A stretch of 64,000 bases of DNA from Flavobacterium piscisymbiosum (GCF_020905295.1 NZ_JAJJMM010000001.1:1488001-1552000), one strand, 5' to 3'; shown: positions 7,204 through 17,318, numbered from the stretch's first letter. Translations and numbers: made by a program. The notes: generated from the letters alone by a model not told the origin.

Positions 7204-10044
7204 TTATTTCTTCAAAATAGTTTGATTAAATGAACCATCTGTAGTATATATTTTTACTAAATAAGTTCCAGGAACCAGATAACTAACATCTATATTCTCC
7301 AGGTTTTTATCAGCTGTTTTTATCAGCATACCTGAAATATTATAGATCAAAACTTTCTCTATATTTTGAGAAGCACTTGTAATTGATAATGAATTGGTAA
7401 CAGGATTAGGATATAATACCGGTTTTGCAATTTCTACTGTTTGTGTTGCGTCAAAACTTGCTGCACGTAAAGTACTTCCCGCATATTCCGTGCTTATATA
7501 GAATAAGTTGGCAACAGATCCTTTTGCGATGGTGTGCGAACCGGAAGCAACTGAAGCTGTAACGATTCCTGCGGAAGCGGTATAAGAAACATTGTCTATT
7601 TTAACTGTTCCTGTAAAATTCGAATCAAAAACCAAGGTCAATGTTGAAGCACTTGTTGTGGAGTAAGTAATCGTTGTACTAGATTCAATTTTTAAGCGTT
7701 CAGTCAATGTTAATCCACTATAGGTTACAGACCCAGGTGTAGAATTCATGTTTCCGGTAATGGTGTAGAATGAACTTGTTTTTCCAGAAGTAGTAAAATT
7801 GTGAATTTGATTATTACCTGGATTATTTGTTGTTACCGTAATTGTTCCTGATCCCGTAGCGGCTGTTCCTGTCCCCACTGTAGCGATTGAATATGATACA
7901 GTTGCTGTTGGTGTACCGGTAATAGTGATCGTTTTTGCCGATATATTTTTTACAAAACTAATCCCGGATGCAGGTAATCCGGTTACTGTTGCATCTGTTG
8001 CGCTGCCTCCCCAGGTAAAAACAATCGAAGCAATGGCTGTTCCGCTTGCGACAGTTTGGTTTTTATTAGCTGTAGAAGCAAGGGTTTGACCACTTGTTGC
8101 CGAAACCGTAATTGTACCTGATCCTGTTGCAGCTGTTCCTGTTCCTACTGTGGCAATAGAATAAGATAACGTAGCTGTAGGAGTTCCTGTAATAGTAATG
8201 GTTTTAGCGGTTGTATTTTTTACAAAACTAATTCCCGATGCCGGTAATCCGGTTACTGTTGCATCTGTTGCGCTTCCTCCCCAGGTAAAAACAATAGCAC
8301 CTATAGCTGTTCCGCTTGATATGGTTTGATTATTGTTTGTTGTCGAAGTAAGGGTTTGCGGGTTTGCTGGCGGAGTTCCTTCGCCTTGTACAGCTACTAA
8401 TGATCCCGTATAATTAGTAAGTGCAGATTTCAATGCTGTAATTACCAGCGACGATTTATCATCTACACTATTGTCAAAAGTCCATTTAAGATCTCCTCCG
8501 GAAACTCTTCCTGCGTATTGTGTTGTTTTTGTTTTTGCAACTGCAGGTTGATCTATTACTAAGTTTTTTACATAAAAAGCTGCGTTGGTATCAAAGTTAT
8601 TATAAGTATTTGCTCCAGATTTAGATTTTACGTTACTGCTCACTACTTCTCCTCTTGATGTTGCTACATAAGCATCAAAGTCTGTTGTAGAGCTTATTTT
8701 TCCTGAAATGTTGTATAAAGGATTCGTATCACCATAAGCAACAAAACGCATATTGTTTGTGGCAATATCAGCGTCGAAAGTGTTGTTGAATGCTTTGATT
8801 GAACCTCCTGCTTCGCCTGAAAAAGTTCCCATAGTTCCGGCATTATTTACCTGATTGGCTTCGTCCCAGATATCACTTCCCTGTAAAGAGGTCAGCATTG
8901 GGTATTTACTATTTCTATAATAATTTCCTTCAACAAATAAAGAAGAGCCTAAAGTAGAGCCTGATCCGTATTTTGAAACTCCATCAAAATAATTGTTATA
9001 AATGTGTGCCGAATAATAACGAACGCGTGGATGACGTGAGTCAGAATGATCAAACCAGTTATGATGATAAGTAATATACAAACCGCTTGTCGTACCTTCG
9101 CTTAAACCTAAAAGACTTGCTTTACCGCTATCCCAAAAGTGATTGTAAGCCAGTGTAATATAAGTTGAAGTTTTATTGTCTAATGCCCCATCTCCTTTTA
9201 TTTGATCAGCATCGCTGCCTGCATTTCCATAAAATAAATCGCAATTATGAACCCAAACGTGATCATTATCTTGCTGCATCCCAATATTATCACCGGCAGT
9301 ACTATTGCAATTCATAACGCCAATATTGCTAATTTCAATATTAGAGGCAGATTTAAGGCGTACGCCCCAACCATTTGCAACAGCATCGGTTCCAACTCCT
9401 TCAAGAGTAAGATAGCTGGAAGCGTTGTTTGAGTTTTCGATCACAACATCGCCGCCTTCCATTACAGTCATATCAGTAATATTTCCGATCAATCGAATAA
9501 TAAACGGACGTGTATCCTTTCCTTTTTTAATTGCATATAAAATATTTTGTAAGCCAACACACGGATTAGAACTTGCGCCCGTAATATCCATTGATATCGT
9601 ATTTTTAGTGTTTTGAGTAATGTAAAGAATTACCGCGCCTGCTTTTGGCGTTCCATCAGCATTGTAACCGCCAGGAACGCGTCCTCCGTCAAATGCAAAA
9701 CCATTACGATCATGTGCTAAAACAGTTAGAGTACTTGTTGTAGAACCAGTTCCTTCAGTTCCAGATATTACGGGTTTTACTTTTACAGTATATGTTCCTG
9801 CTTTTAGACCCGGAATGTCTGCACGAAAATAGGAGCCGTAACTTCTTATAAGCTGATCGTCTATTTTTTTGTCAACGAAACCATTCCCTGTGTAGTAAAC
9901 ATTATACGTTTGGGCATTACTTATAGGTTGCCATTTTACAAAAACAGATTCTAACCAGCCAGAAGCTTCGTTAATTTGAACTTGTTGTGCCCAAGTTTGA
10001 ATACTGACAAGAAAGAGCGTCAGGATAAGTAGGTTTTTTTTCAT
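7204..10044 (-). CDS. Pectate lyase, polysaccharide lyase family 1, T9SS-secreted
   Basis: A 946-residue modular enzyme. Residues 1-20 are a signal peptide ending QTWAQ. Residues 25-105 form a fibronectin-type-III-like domain. Residues 115-440 are a PL1 parallel beta-helix with WVHNCDLFYG, the family's Ca-binding region and RHPRVR at 337-342, which carries the catalytic Arg. Residues 563-740 are two nearly identical 90-residue Ig-like repeats. A further beta-rich domain follows, and residues 877-946 are a type A T9SS sorting domain (LYPNPVTNSLSI...GTYLVKI...). It should cleave polygalacturonate by beta-elimination at the cell surface or outside. The ATG at 10044 is preferred over an in-frame TTG 60 bases upstream because it starts the signal peptide. 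No SusC/SusD pair is adjacent. Regulation is discussed under the operator sites at 10110-10247. Confidence 0.92.
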   Translation of the reverse strand: MKKNLLILTLFLVSIQTWAQQVQINEASGWLESVFVKWQPISNAQTYNVYYTGNGFVDKKIDDQLIRSYGSYFRADIPGLKAGTYTVKVKPVISGTEGTGSTTSTLTVLAHDRNGFAFDGGRVPGGYNADGTPKAGAVILYITQNTKNTISMDITGASSNPCVGLQNILYAIKKGKDTRPFIIRLIGNITDMTVMEGGDVVIENSNNASSYLTLEGVGTDAVANGWGVRLKSASNIEISNIGVMNCNSTAGDNIGMQQDNDHVWVHNCDLFYGNAGSDADQIKGDGALDNKTSTYITLAYNHFWDSGKASLLGLSEGTTSGLYITYHHNWFDHSDSRHPRVRYYSAHIYNNYFDGVSKYGSGSTLGSSLFVEGNYYRNSKYPMLTSLQGSDIWDEANQVNNAGTMGTFSGEAGGSIKAFNNTFDADIATNNMRFVAYGDTNPLYNISGKISSTTDFDAYVATSRGEVVSSNVKSKSGANTYNNFDTNAAFYVKNLVIDQPAVAKTKTTQYAGRVSGGDLKWTFDNSVDDKSSLVITALKSALTNYTGSLVAVQGEGTPPANPQTLTSTTNNNQTISSGTAIGAIVFTWGGSATDATVTGLPASGISFVKNTTAKTITITGTPTATLSYSIATVGTGTAATGSGTITVSATSGQTLASTANKNQTVASGTAIASIVFTWGGSATDATVTGLPASGISFVKNISAKTITITGTPTATVSYSIATVGTGTAATGSGTITVTTNNPGNNQIHNFTTSGKTSSFYTITGNMNSTPGSVTYSGLTLTERLKIESSTTITYSTTSASTLTLVFDSNFTGTVKIDNVSYTASAGIVTASVASGSHTIAKGSVANLFYISTEYAGSTLRAASFDATQTVEIAKPVLYPNPVTNSLSITSASQNIEKVLIYNISGMLIKTADKNLENIDVSYLVPGTYLVKIYTTDGSFNQTILKK
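7834..8350 (-). repeat. Two direct repeats of 270 bp inside the pectate lyase gene
   Basis: The coding DNA for the two Ig-like repeats shows a 270-base period (for example TACAAAACTAAT at 7951 and again at 8221), with long identical stretches. High identity at DNA level implies recent duplication or gene conversion. Confidence 0.85.
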
Positions 10045-10109
10045 AATTGTGGTTTTTTTATTAATAAAGTTTTTTGTGGTTTTTTGGGTATCGAAACTAT
10101 TCAAGTAAT

Positions 10110-10131
10110 TGTAATCGATTACACAAAAGTA
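10110..10131 (-). promoter_or_regulatory. LacI-type operator on the pectate lyase promoter
   Basis: TGTAATCGATTACA at 10110-10123 is a perfect palindrome with the central CG typical of LacI-family operators. On the minus strand it directly abuts a Bacteroidota -7 element, TACTTTTG (10124-10131), so a bound repressor would cover the transcription start. The pectate lyase ATG lies 66 bases downstream. Confidence 0.65.
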
Positions 10132-10206
10132 TATTATTTTTTTTAAATGTGTAATTAATTAGCTATAAAAAAACATAAAACATAAAATTATTTAGTTTTA
10201 ATAATT

Positions 10207-10247
10207 ATTATGTAATAAATTACACTAAATGCAATTTATTACATAAT
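10207..10247. promoter_or_regulatory. Upstream inverted repeat related to the pectate lyase operator
   Basis: A perfect 15-base inverted pair (10207-10221 and 10233-10247, spacer 11 bases). Within it TGTAATAAATTACA at 10211-10224 has the same half-sites as the promoter operator, with AA in place of the central CG, 101 bp away. It could be an auxiliary operator. Confidence 0.45.
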
Positions 10248-10249
10248 TG

Positions 10250-10672
10250 CAAAACGGCTTCTTAAGGTGGGATTTTGTTGAATTCTATAAAAATGTAGAG
10301 ATACAGAATGCAGCAAATTAATATGAAAATAAAGGATTTAATTGTATTTGAATGTAATACTATTTAAATAAGTAAAAAGCTACAATTTTGAATTAAATTA
10401 TTGTGTTTTCTATTTAAAATTAGCTCTTAAATAAAAAATGCATGAAGATATTCGATGCAATAACGGATGCAATTATCTATTTTGAAAATCTAAAAGCAGA
10501 TTTATTTTAATTTATCAGATAAAGGAATTAGAGTATTAATCCGGATAAAAATTGAAGTAAGAAGTAAAAAACCATTATAGAATTTACCGCTTTAAATTGC
10601 TTGTATTTTTATTATCGAAAGTCATTTACAAATTCTATAAAAGGAAGAAGGATAGGAATATTAAATCATAAA
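10250..10672. other. AT-rich non-coding stretch
   Basis: I see no convincing ORF, RNA gene or repeat here. It lies between the upstream region of the pectate lyase gene and the terminator of the Bax-inhibitor gene. Confidence 0.6.
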
Positions 10673-10703
10673 AAAAGCCCTTTTGATTTCTCAAAAAGGC
10701 TTT
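10673..10703 (-). terminator. Terminator of the Bax-inhibitor-1 family gene
   Basis: On the minus strand AAAGCCTTTTT pairs with AAAAGGGCTTT and a run of seven T residues follows. Confidence 0.85.
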
Positions 10704-10724
10704 GTATTTATAGGATGGAAAGAA

Positions 10725-11498
10725 TTAATCTTTACTTGACAATTTCGATAATAATCTTAAGAATTCGATGTATAACCAAACTAAAGTGATCATTAATCCC
10801 ATAGCGCCATACCATTCCATGAATTTTGGCATTCTTTCCTGAACTCCTTTTTCAATTTGATCAAAATCTAAAAATAAGTTCAAAGCAGCGATAATGATAA
10901 CAAAAACACTAATTCCAATACTCATCATTCCGTTTCCGTAATGTACAGGAGTGAAATTGAAGATTAAAGATGCTATCCATGAAATTAAGTAATAAGTTGC
11001 AATTGCTAATGTAGCAGCAATCACTACTGACTTAAATTGTTCGGTAACTTTTACAATTTTAAATTTATATAAACCCAAACAAACTAAGAATGTTACTAAT
11101 GTTGCGCTAACAGCATTAATTACAATTCCAGGATACATAGCTTCGAAGATTGCAGAAATACCTCCAATAAATAATCCTTCAAATAAGGCATAACCCGGAG
11201 CCAGATATGGAGAAAGGTGAGGTTTGAATACTGATACTAAAACCAAAATAAAACCTATTATTGCTCCGCCAATTGCAGGTAATAATGCGTTCATTCCGTT
11301 AAATGCCATCCACCATGTTACCATTGCAGATCCGCATAATATTAAAAATAAAATAGCTGTTTTATTGATAGTACCTGACAAAGTCATTTCCTGATTGTAA
11401 TCAATAATTTGAGCTTGGTGTACTTCTTCAGCTTTTGAAACAGCATTTGATGAAAAACGCTTGTTGCTTAAAAATGGATTTTTTGAGTTGAAGTTCAT
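10725..11498 (-). CDS. Bax inhibitor-1/YccA family membrane protein
   Basis: A 257-residue protein with a short soluble N-terminus (about 50 residues) and seven hydrophobic segments, as in bacterial BI-1/YccA (TMBIM) proteins. Family features include GYALFEGLFIGGISAIFE after the third segment and the acidic C-terminal YIEFLRLLSKLSSKD. Members conduct or modulate Ca2+ or proton flux and influence membrane-protein quality control; the exact bacterial role is unsettled. I chose the ATG at 11498 because residues upstream of it (from a non-ATG start) are not family-like. It stands alone with its own terminator, downstream of the complex I operon on the same strand but separated from it by a terminator. 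Confidence 0.88.
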   Translation of the reverse strand: MNFNSKNPFLSNKRFSSNAVSKAEEVHQAQIIDYNQEMTLSGTINKTAILFLILCGSAMVTWWMAFNGMNALLPAIGGAIIGFILVLVSVFKPHLSPYLAPGYALFEGLFIGGISAIFEAMYPGIVINAVSATLVTFLVCLGLYKFKIVKVTEQFKSVVIAATLAIATYYLISWIASLIFNFTPVHYGNGMMSIGISVFVIIIAALNLFLDFDQIEKGVQERMPKFMEWYGAMGLMITLVWLYIEFLRLLSKLSSKD

Positions 11499-11610
11499 AT
11501 TTCTAATACATTTAAATGAACCCAAATATATGGAGTTTTTTTGAAGCCCGTATTGTTTAAGTTAAATTTTTAACATGAATTTCTCTTCTGAAATAGAATG
11601 TCTCTAAAAT

Positions 11611-11641
11611 AAAAAATCCATTCGCGATAACGAATGGATTT
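11611..11641 (-). terminator. Terminator of the nuo operon
   Basis: An 11-base perfect stem (AAATCCATTCG/CGAATGGATTT) is followed on the minus strand by a T-rich run. It lies just after the nuoN stop. Confidence 0.9.
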
Positions 11642-11662
11642 CTTTATATTTTGATTGAAATT

Positions 11663-13054
11663 TTAGTTCAATAAATCTAAAACTAATGAAGGAAACAAAC
11701 CTAAAACAATATTTAAAGTAATCGAAATTACAGCAACTGCATAAATAAGGAATGGTTTTCCGGTACGTTCCTGGTTTGGTTCTTTAGAGTACATGGCCAA
11801 TATTAATTTGAAATAATAACCAACACTAATAATAGAGTTGATAACAGCAACGATTACTAAAGCAATATATCCCGCCTCAATAGTTTGATTGAATAAAAAT
11901 AATTTAGCGAAGAATCCGGAGAAAATAGGAATACCGGCCATCGATAATAATGAACCTGTAAGGATTGCCGCTAACAATGGATTTGTTTTTCCTAAACCAT
12001 GAAAATTCGTAATATCTTCATTGTCCTGATTTTTGCAAACATATAAGATTACGCTAAAAGCAGCAATTCCTGCCAATGCATAAGCAGCTGTATAATATAA
12101 TAAAACACCTGCTGATGTTGCAACGGTTAATAAAGTCATCAACATAAAACCTGCATGCGAAATTCCTGAGAATGCCAACATACGTTTTACATTTACCTGG
12201 CGTAATGCCATTATATTACCAACAGTCATAGAAGCAATTGAAATGATCACTACGATGGTTTCAAATGTTCCCAAAAGATCCTGATTGTCAAGAGACGGAA
12301 CAAAGTTTAATGCCGAAACCAATTTATAAAGAGTTGCAATCGCTACTACTTTTGCCAAAGTACTCATTAACGCAGTAGTTAAAGCAGGTGAACCTTCGTA
12401 AACATCCGGAGCCCAGAAGTGAAAAGGAACTGCAGCAACTTTAAACAACATACCAATAATCATTAAAATCATTCCAATTGGAAACCAGATTGGTAACTCA
12501 GCAGATAAAGAACTGTCATGAATTTCTGCAACATCAAAACTTCCCATTGCTCCGTAAATCAAACAAATTCCGAATAAGATAATTCCTGATGCAAAAGATC
12601 CCATCAAAAAGTATTTCATACCAGCTTCGTTGCTTTTTAGATTTAATCTCTCGCTTGCTGCCAATACATAAAGTGCAATTGATAAAATTTCGATTCCTAA
12701 GAAAAACATCGCTAAGTTTCCAAAAGAAACCATAGCAACTCCTCCAGCCAATAAAAAGATTTTTATCGCCACAAAATCGGAGATTTTCGTTGGATGATTT
12801 TCGTAAAAATTATGACTTAATGCTACTAAGAAAATAGTTAGAATAATAAACAATGATGAAAACGTAGTAGAGAACTTGCTCACCGTAATCATATTATTAT
12901 AGTAACTTGCTGTTGATCCAAATTCGTAATAGTTAAGTGCCAAAACACCCAATAAACCAATAATGGTTATAGGAACGATGGCCTTTCTTAAATTAAGAAT
13001 TTCAAACAATAGGCAGAAAATACCCAATCCTGTTATAGCTATTAATGTATTCAT
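11663..13054 (-). CDS. nuoN: NADH-quinone oxidoreductase subunit N
   Basis: Last gene of the complex I operon. It codes for a 463-residue antiporter-like membrane subunit with about 14 helices. The conserved proton-channel lysine helix (GMLFKVAAVPFHFWAPDVYEG) and the broken helix region (MLAFSGISHAGFML) are both present. It forms one of the proton-pumping modules of the membrane arm in the cytoplasmic membrane. Length is near the family norm. It starts 64 bases after the nuoM stop, a slightly wider gap than most in the operon. Confidence 0.96.
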   Translation of the reverse strand: MNTLIAITGLGIFCLLFEILNLRKAIVPITIIGLLGVLALNYYEFGSTASYYNNMITVSKFSTTFSSLFIILTIFLVALSHNFYENHPTKISDFVAIKIFLLAGGVAMVSFGNLAMFFLGIEILSIALYVLAASERLNLKSNEAGMKYFLMGSFASGIILFGICLIYGAMGSFDVAEIHDSSLSAELPIWFPIGMILMIIGMLFKVAAVPFHFWAPDVYEGSPALTTALMSTLAKVVAIATLYKLVSALNFVPSLDNQDLLGTFETIVVIISIASMTVGNIMALRQVNVKRMLAFSGISHAGFMLMTLLTVATSAGVLLYYTAAYALAGIAAFSVILYVCKNQDNEDITNFHGLGKTNPLLAAILTGSLLSMAGIPIFSGFFAKLFLFNQTIEAGYIALVIVAVINSIISVGYYFKLILAMYSKEPNQERTGKPFLIYAVAVISITLNIVLGLFPSLVLDLLN

Positions 13055-13118
13055 TTTTGTTTTTTTGATTTAGGAAATCTCAAACTAATGATGCCCTAAT
13101 TTATTTTTATTTAAAATA

Positions 13119-14558
13119 TTAATTTTTATTGATAACGTTTAGAATAGTTTCTAAACTTGGTGTAATCAAGTCTGTAATTGGTTTTGGATAAAATCCGAAT
13201 AATATTAAAACCGCAATAATTACTACGAATGAAATTCCTTCATTAACAGAAACATCTGCAAAAGTTTTAGTATTTGTTTCTCCTAACATTACATTTTGAA
13301 ACATTTTAAGCATATAATAAGCTCCTAAAATAATAGTGGTTCCACCCAAAATAGCAAACCAAATATTAATTTGAGAAAGACTATACAAAACAGTAAACTC
13401 TCCAACGAAATTAAAAGTTCCTGGTAAAGCTACAGAAGCCAATACCAAAATTAAAAACATAGAAGTAAATTTTGGAGATTGAGTACGAATACCGCCCAAT
13501 TCACCAATTTCTCTGGTTTCGAATCTTCTAAAGATAACTTCACCAGCAAAGAACAATCCTACTACAACAAACCCGTGAGCAATCATTTGTAAAACAGCTC
13601 CGCGTAAACCATCAATGGTTAAAGTGTAAGTTCCTGCAGCAATTAATCCAACGTGTGCAAGAGAAGAATAAGCCAATAATTTCTTTAAATCTCTTTGTCT
13701 TAAAGCTACAATCGATCCGTAAATTACTCCGGCAATTCCTAAAGCAATGAAAATATTCATGTATTCTTTTGCAGCCAATGGTGCAATTGGCAATTGCCAA
13801 CGAATAACACTGTATAATCCCATTTTTAGCATGATACCAGATAAAAGCATTGTTCCAACAGTTGGTGCTTTTTGGTAAACGTTTGCCTGCCATGTATGGA
13901 AAGGAATAATTGGAATTTTAATCGCATACGCTAAAAAGAAAGCTAAGAATATCCAAAGTTGTTCACTAGCCGATAGATTTAATTTGTACAAATCTTCGAT
14001 TAAGAAGCTTCCTGCTTTTTGATATAAATAGATAAAAGCAATTAACATGAACAATGAACCTGCAAGTGTATAAATAAAGAATTTAACCACTGCTTTTCTA
14101 CGTTCTTCAGCATCACCATTACCCCAAATAAGAGCAATAAAGTAAATAGGTATAAGAGCTAATTCCCAGAAAATATAATATAATAGACCATCTGCTGCAA
14201 GGAAAGTTCCTGTCATAGCAAAAGCCATAAATAAGATTAAAGCGTAAAAACCTTTTGCATTTTTATATTCATTCCCAAAAGAAGAGAATATAATAATTGG
14301 AGTCAAAGCAGCAGTTAACAAAAGCATTGCAATTCCTAATCCATCAGCATTTAAAGCAAATGAAATATTAGGTTTAGTAATCCAGGTGTTGATTAAACTG
14401 ATATTTTCGCCTGCATAAAAATGATTTAGCAATACAATTGAACAACCTAAAGCCGCCAAACTAAAGAACAAAGCTACTTTTGATGCTAGTTTGTCGCCAG
14501 CAAAATAAGTGACAAATGCACCAATTAGAAGAATAATTAATATAAGAGAAACGTTCAT
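13119..14558 (-). CDS. nuoM: NADH-quinone oxidoreductase subunit M
   Basis: A 479-residue antiporter-like subunit of the membrane arm. The family stretch FWELALIPIYFIALIWG holds the conserved TM5 glutamate, KIPIIPFHTWQANVYQ holds the channel lysine, and LLAYSSLAHVGLIA is the broken-helix region. It starts ten bases after nuoL ends, consistent with co-translation in the operon. Confidence 0.97.
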   Translation of the reverse strand: MNVSLILIILLIGAFVTYFAGDKLASKVALFFSLAALGCSIVLLNHFYAGENISLINTWITKPNISFALNADGLGIAMLLLTAALTPIIIFSSFGNEYKNAKGFYALILFMAFAMTGTFLAADGLLYYIFWELALIPIYFIALIWGNGDAEERRKAVVKFFIYTLAGSLFMLIAFIYLYQKAGSFLIEDLYKLNLSASEQLWIFLAFFLAYAIKIPIIPFHTWQANVYQKAPTVGTMLLSGIMLKMGLYSVIRWQLPIAPLAAKEYMNIFIALGIAGVIYGSIVALRQRDLKKLLAYSSLAHVGLIAAGTYTLTIDGLRGAVLQMIAHGFVVVGLFFAGEVIFRRFETREIGELGGIRTQSPKFTSMFLILVLASVALPGTFNFVGEFTVLYSLSQINIWFAILGGTTIILGAYYMLKMFQNVMLGETNTKTFADVSVNEGISFVVIIAVLILFGFYPKPITDLITPSLETILNVINKN

Positions 14559-14568
14559 AGTTGTAAAA

Positions 14569-16452
14569 TTATTTAGCTAAAAATATATAGGAAACAATGG
14601 CGCAAAGCCCCAAAACAAATGCAAAAAGATATAATCCGATACTTCCGTTTTGTAATTTTTTGCCTTGAAAAGCTAATTCGTTAGTTACTTTTCCTAATCC
14701 AAAAACAAGAGCAGATAAACCGGTCTCTATATAGTCTCTGAAAAATCTTGATAATCCGTTAATAGAGCGAACAAATACAGCGTCGTAAGCTTCGTCTACA
14801 TAATATTTGTTGTATAAAACTTTGGTTAAACCTGTAATGTTTTCATCTGCTTCCGGAACATTATCTTGTTTAAAGTATTTAATGTAAGCAATTAAAATAC
14901 CTAATAATCCACCTAAAACAGCAACTCCCATCAAAGTGTATTCTGTTGTACCTAAATGATGTTCTTCTCCTGCCACTTTCGTGAAAAGTGGAGCTAAATA
15001 TTCATTCAGCCAGCTATTTCCAGGTAAACTGATAAGTCCGCCAAAAGTAGCTAAGATTGCTAAAATGATAAGCGGGATAGTAATTAATGAACCACTTTCA
15101 TGTAAATGATGTTTTTGTTCTTCAGTTCCTCTAAATTCTTTAAAGAAAGTAAGGAACATTAATCTGAACATATAGAAAGCTGTCATGATTGAAGCAATCG
15201 ATCCTACAACGTATAATGGAATACTGTGGTGGAAAGCCGTTAACAAAATTTCATCTTTAGAAAAGAAACCTGAGAAAAATGGAACTCCTGAGATTGCCAA
15301 TGAAGAAATCAACATAGTCCAGAAAGTGATTGGCATTGCTTTACGCAAACCACCCATTTTACGCATATCCTGTTCTCCGTGTAAACCGTGAATAACAGAA
15401 CCTGATCCTAAGAACAAACAAGCTTTAAAGAAAGCATGAGTAATTACGTGGAAAACCGCTACTTCATACGCACCAAATCCTAAAGCTAAAAACATTAAAC
15501 CTAACTGAGAAACAGTAGAGTAGGCCAGTACTTTTTTAATATCTGTCTGAACTAAACCAATTGTTGCAGCAACTAATGAAGTGATAGCTCCAATAACAGC
15601 AATAACAGTTTGAACATCTGGTGCTAGATCAAAAATAAAGTTTAATCTGGTGATCATAAAGATACCAGCCGTAACCATTGTTGCAGCGTGAATCAATGCC
15701 GAAACCGGAGTTGGTCCAGCCATCGCATCAGGTAACCAGGTATATAATGGAATTTGTGCCGATTTACCACAAGCTCCAATGAATAAACATAAAGCAGCTA
15801 ACGAAAGTAACGGTACATTTAAGTTTGTTGCTCCGGCAATTGCAGTTTTTAGAGTTGCATAATCTAAAGTCGAGAACATCGAACCAAGAATAAACATTCC
15901 GATCAAAAGACCTAAATCTCCAATTCTGTTAATGATGAAAGCTTTTTTCGCAGCATCATTGTAATCCTGGTTTTTATGCCAGAATCCAATTAGTAAGTAC
16001 GAACAAAGTCCAACACCTTCCCAACCAATAAATAAAACTAATAAGTTACTTCCAATTACAAGCGTAATCATAAAGAAAACGAACAAATTCAAGTAAGAGA
16101 AGAATTTGTGCATGTTCTCGTCATCATGCATGTAACTGATAGAGTATAAGTGAATCAAAGATCCAATTCCCGTTACAAAAAGTAACCAAAGAACAGATAA
16201 TTGATCTAATAAAAATCCAAGATTGATTTTTAAGTTGCTAATTTGAATCCAATCAAATAAAGTCACTTCAATTCCTTTTCCAGTTGAAGTTATTTGATTA
16301 AAAAGTAAAAGAGAAACCACAAAAGAAATTGCTACAGCAGCAGTCCCAATGATTCCTGAAACTGTTTTCCCCAAGCTCTTGCCAAAGAAAACATTGATTA
16401 AAAATCCTAAAAAAGGAGATAAAACTAAAAGTAAAGCTAAATTGGTATCCAT
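14569..16452 (-). CDS. nuoL: NADH-quinone oxidoreductase subunit L
   Basis: At 627 residues this is the largest antiporter-like subunit and sits at the distal end of the membrane arm. The N-terminal antiporter core contains WEGVGLCSYLLIGFW (TM5 Glu), AQIPLYTWLPDAMAGPTPVS (proton-path lysine loop replaced by the family's QIPLYTWLPDAM block) and ALIHAATMVTAG. The C-terminal 130 residues carry the lateral helix and the final membrane anchor. It starts six bases after nuoK ends. Confidence 0.97.
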   Translation of the reverse strand: MDTNLALLLVLSPFLGFLINVFFGKSLGKTVSGIIGTAAVAISFVVSLLLFNQITSTGKGIEVTLFDWIQISNLKINLGFLLDQLSVLWLLFVTGIGSLIHLYSISYMHDDENMHKFFSYLNLFVFFMITLVIGSNLLVLFIGWEGVGLCSYLLIGFWHKNQDYNDAAKKAFIINRIGDLGLLIGMFILGSMFSTLDYATLKTAIAGATNLNVPLLSLAALCLFIGACGKSAQIPLYTWLPDAMAGPTPVSALIHAATMVTAGIFMITRLNFIFDLAPDVQTVIAVIGAITSLVAATIGLVQTDIKKVLAYSTVSQLGLMFLALGFGAYEVAVFHVITHAFFKACLFLGSGSVIHGLHGEQDMRKMGGLRKAMPITFWTMLISSLAISGVPFFSGFFSKDEILLTAFHHSIPLYVVGSIASIMTAFYMFRLMFLTFFKEFRGTEEQKHHLHESGSLITIPLIILAILATFGGLISLPGNSWLNEYLAPLFTKVAGEEHHLGTTEYTLMGVAVLGGLLGILIAYIKYFKQDNVPEADENITGLTKVLYNKYYVDEAYDAVFVRSINGLSRFFRDYIETGLSALVFGLGKVTNELAFQGKKLQNGSIGLYLFAFVLGLCAIVSYIFLAK

Positions 16453-16458
16453 TTCTAT

Positions 16459-16779
16459 TTATCCTTTTAAATTTTTTAAATTATCGATACTAATCGAACC
16501 TAAATTTCTAAAGATCGAAACTAAAATAGCCAATCCAACTGCAACTTCTGCCGCAGCAACTGCCATCGAGAAGAATACAAAGACTTGTCCTTGAGAATCT
16601 TGATGATAAGTTGAAAAAGCAACAAATAAAAGGTTAACAGCATTCAACATGATTTCGATAGACATGAAAACGATAATAGCATTTCGTCTGTACAATACAC
16701 CAAAAATACCAATACAGAAAAGTACAACACTTAAAAAGATGTAGTTTTCAATACCTATTTGATTTAATATATTACCCAT
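16459..16779 (-). CDS. nuoK: NADH-quinone oxidoreductase subunit K
   Basis: A 106-residue three-helix membrane subunit. The two conserved membrane glutamates are in [14 protein letters not shown] and [10 protein letters not shown]. Its ATG overlaps the nuoJ stop by one base (TAATG arrangement), implying translational coupling. Confidence 0.96.
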   Translation of the reverse strand: MGNILNQIGIENYIFLSVVLFCIGIFGVLYRRNAIIVFMSIEIMLNAVNLLFVAFSTYHQDSQGQVFVFFSMAVAAAEVAVGLAILVSIFRNLGSISIDNLKNLKG

Positions 16780-17318
16780 TATTTATTTAATTTTTCTTTT
16801 TTAGACAATAACACAGTTCCAATCATGGCCACTAAAAGCAAGATTGAAGCGAATTCAAATGGTACCATATATTCGTTTAATAATATTTTACCAAGTACTT
16901 GAATTGATTGGAAATCTTCTCCATTAGATGGGTCGTACTCAACAATTGGCTTAGAGTTGATGAAAATTGCAATTAATACAACACAAATCAAACAAAAAGA
17001 AACAATAGCGCCCAAACGTGTAATTCTTGGTCTATGTACTTCCCGTTGTTCGTTCAGGTTCATCAACATTATCGTAAACAGGAATAAAATCATGATTGCT
17101 CCGGAGTAGACTATAATATGTACAATAGCCAAAAACTGAGCATTTAATAATAAATAGTGGCCGGCAATCGAGAAAAAACAAATTACTAAATAGATAGCAC
17201 TGTGAATTGGGTTTCTGCTAAAAATGGTCAAGAATGCGGTAATCACCGTAATAAACGCTAAGAAACAAAATATAATTTGTACAGTTGTTGCGTGTGCAAA
17301 ATCAGGAATATGTATCAT
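16779..17318 (-). CDS. nuoJ: NADH-quinone oxidoreductase subunit J
   Basis: A 179-residue membrane subunit with five helices, including [15 protein letters not shown], the segment that carries the pi-bulge in TM3 of the family. It forms part of the E-channel next to the quinone site. It starts directly after the nuoI stop and overlaps nuoK by one base. Confidence 0.96.
   Translation of the reverse strand: MIHIPDFAHATTVQIIFCFLAFITVITAFLTIFSRNPIHSAIYLVICFFSIAGHYLLLNAQFLAIVHIIVYSGAIMILFLFTIMLMNLNEQREVHRPRITRLGAIVSFCLICVVLIAIFINSKPIVEYDPSNGEDFQSIQVLGKILLNEYMVPFEFASILLLVAMIGTVLLSKKEKLNK

Noticed and set aside
7834-8350. Regular repeats considered as a CRISPR array
   Set aside because: There are only two units of 270 bp, in frame within the pectate lyase gene and coding for protein repeats.
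10601-10789. Plus-strand ORF of 62 residues
   Set aside because: It overlaps the terminator and the 3' end of the Bax-inhibitor gene on the other strand and has no recognisable features.
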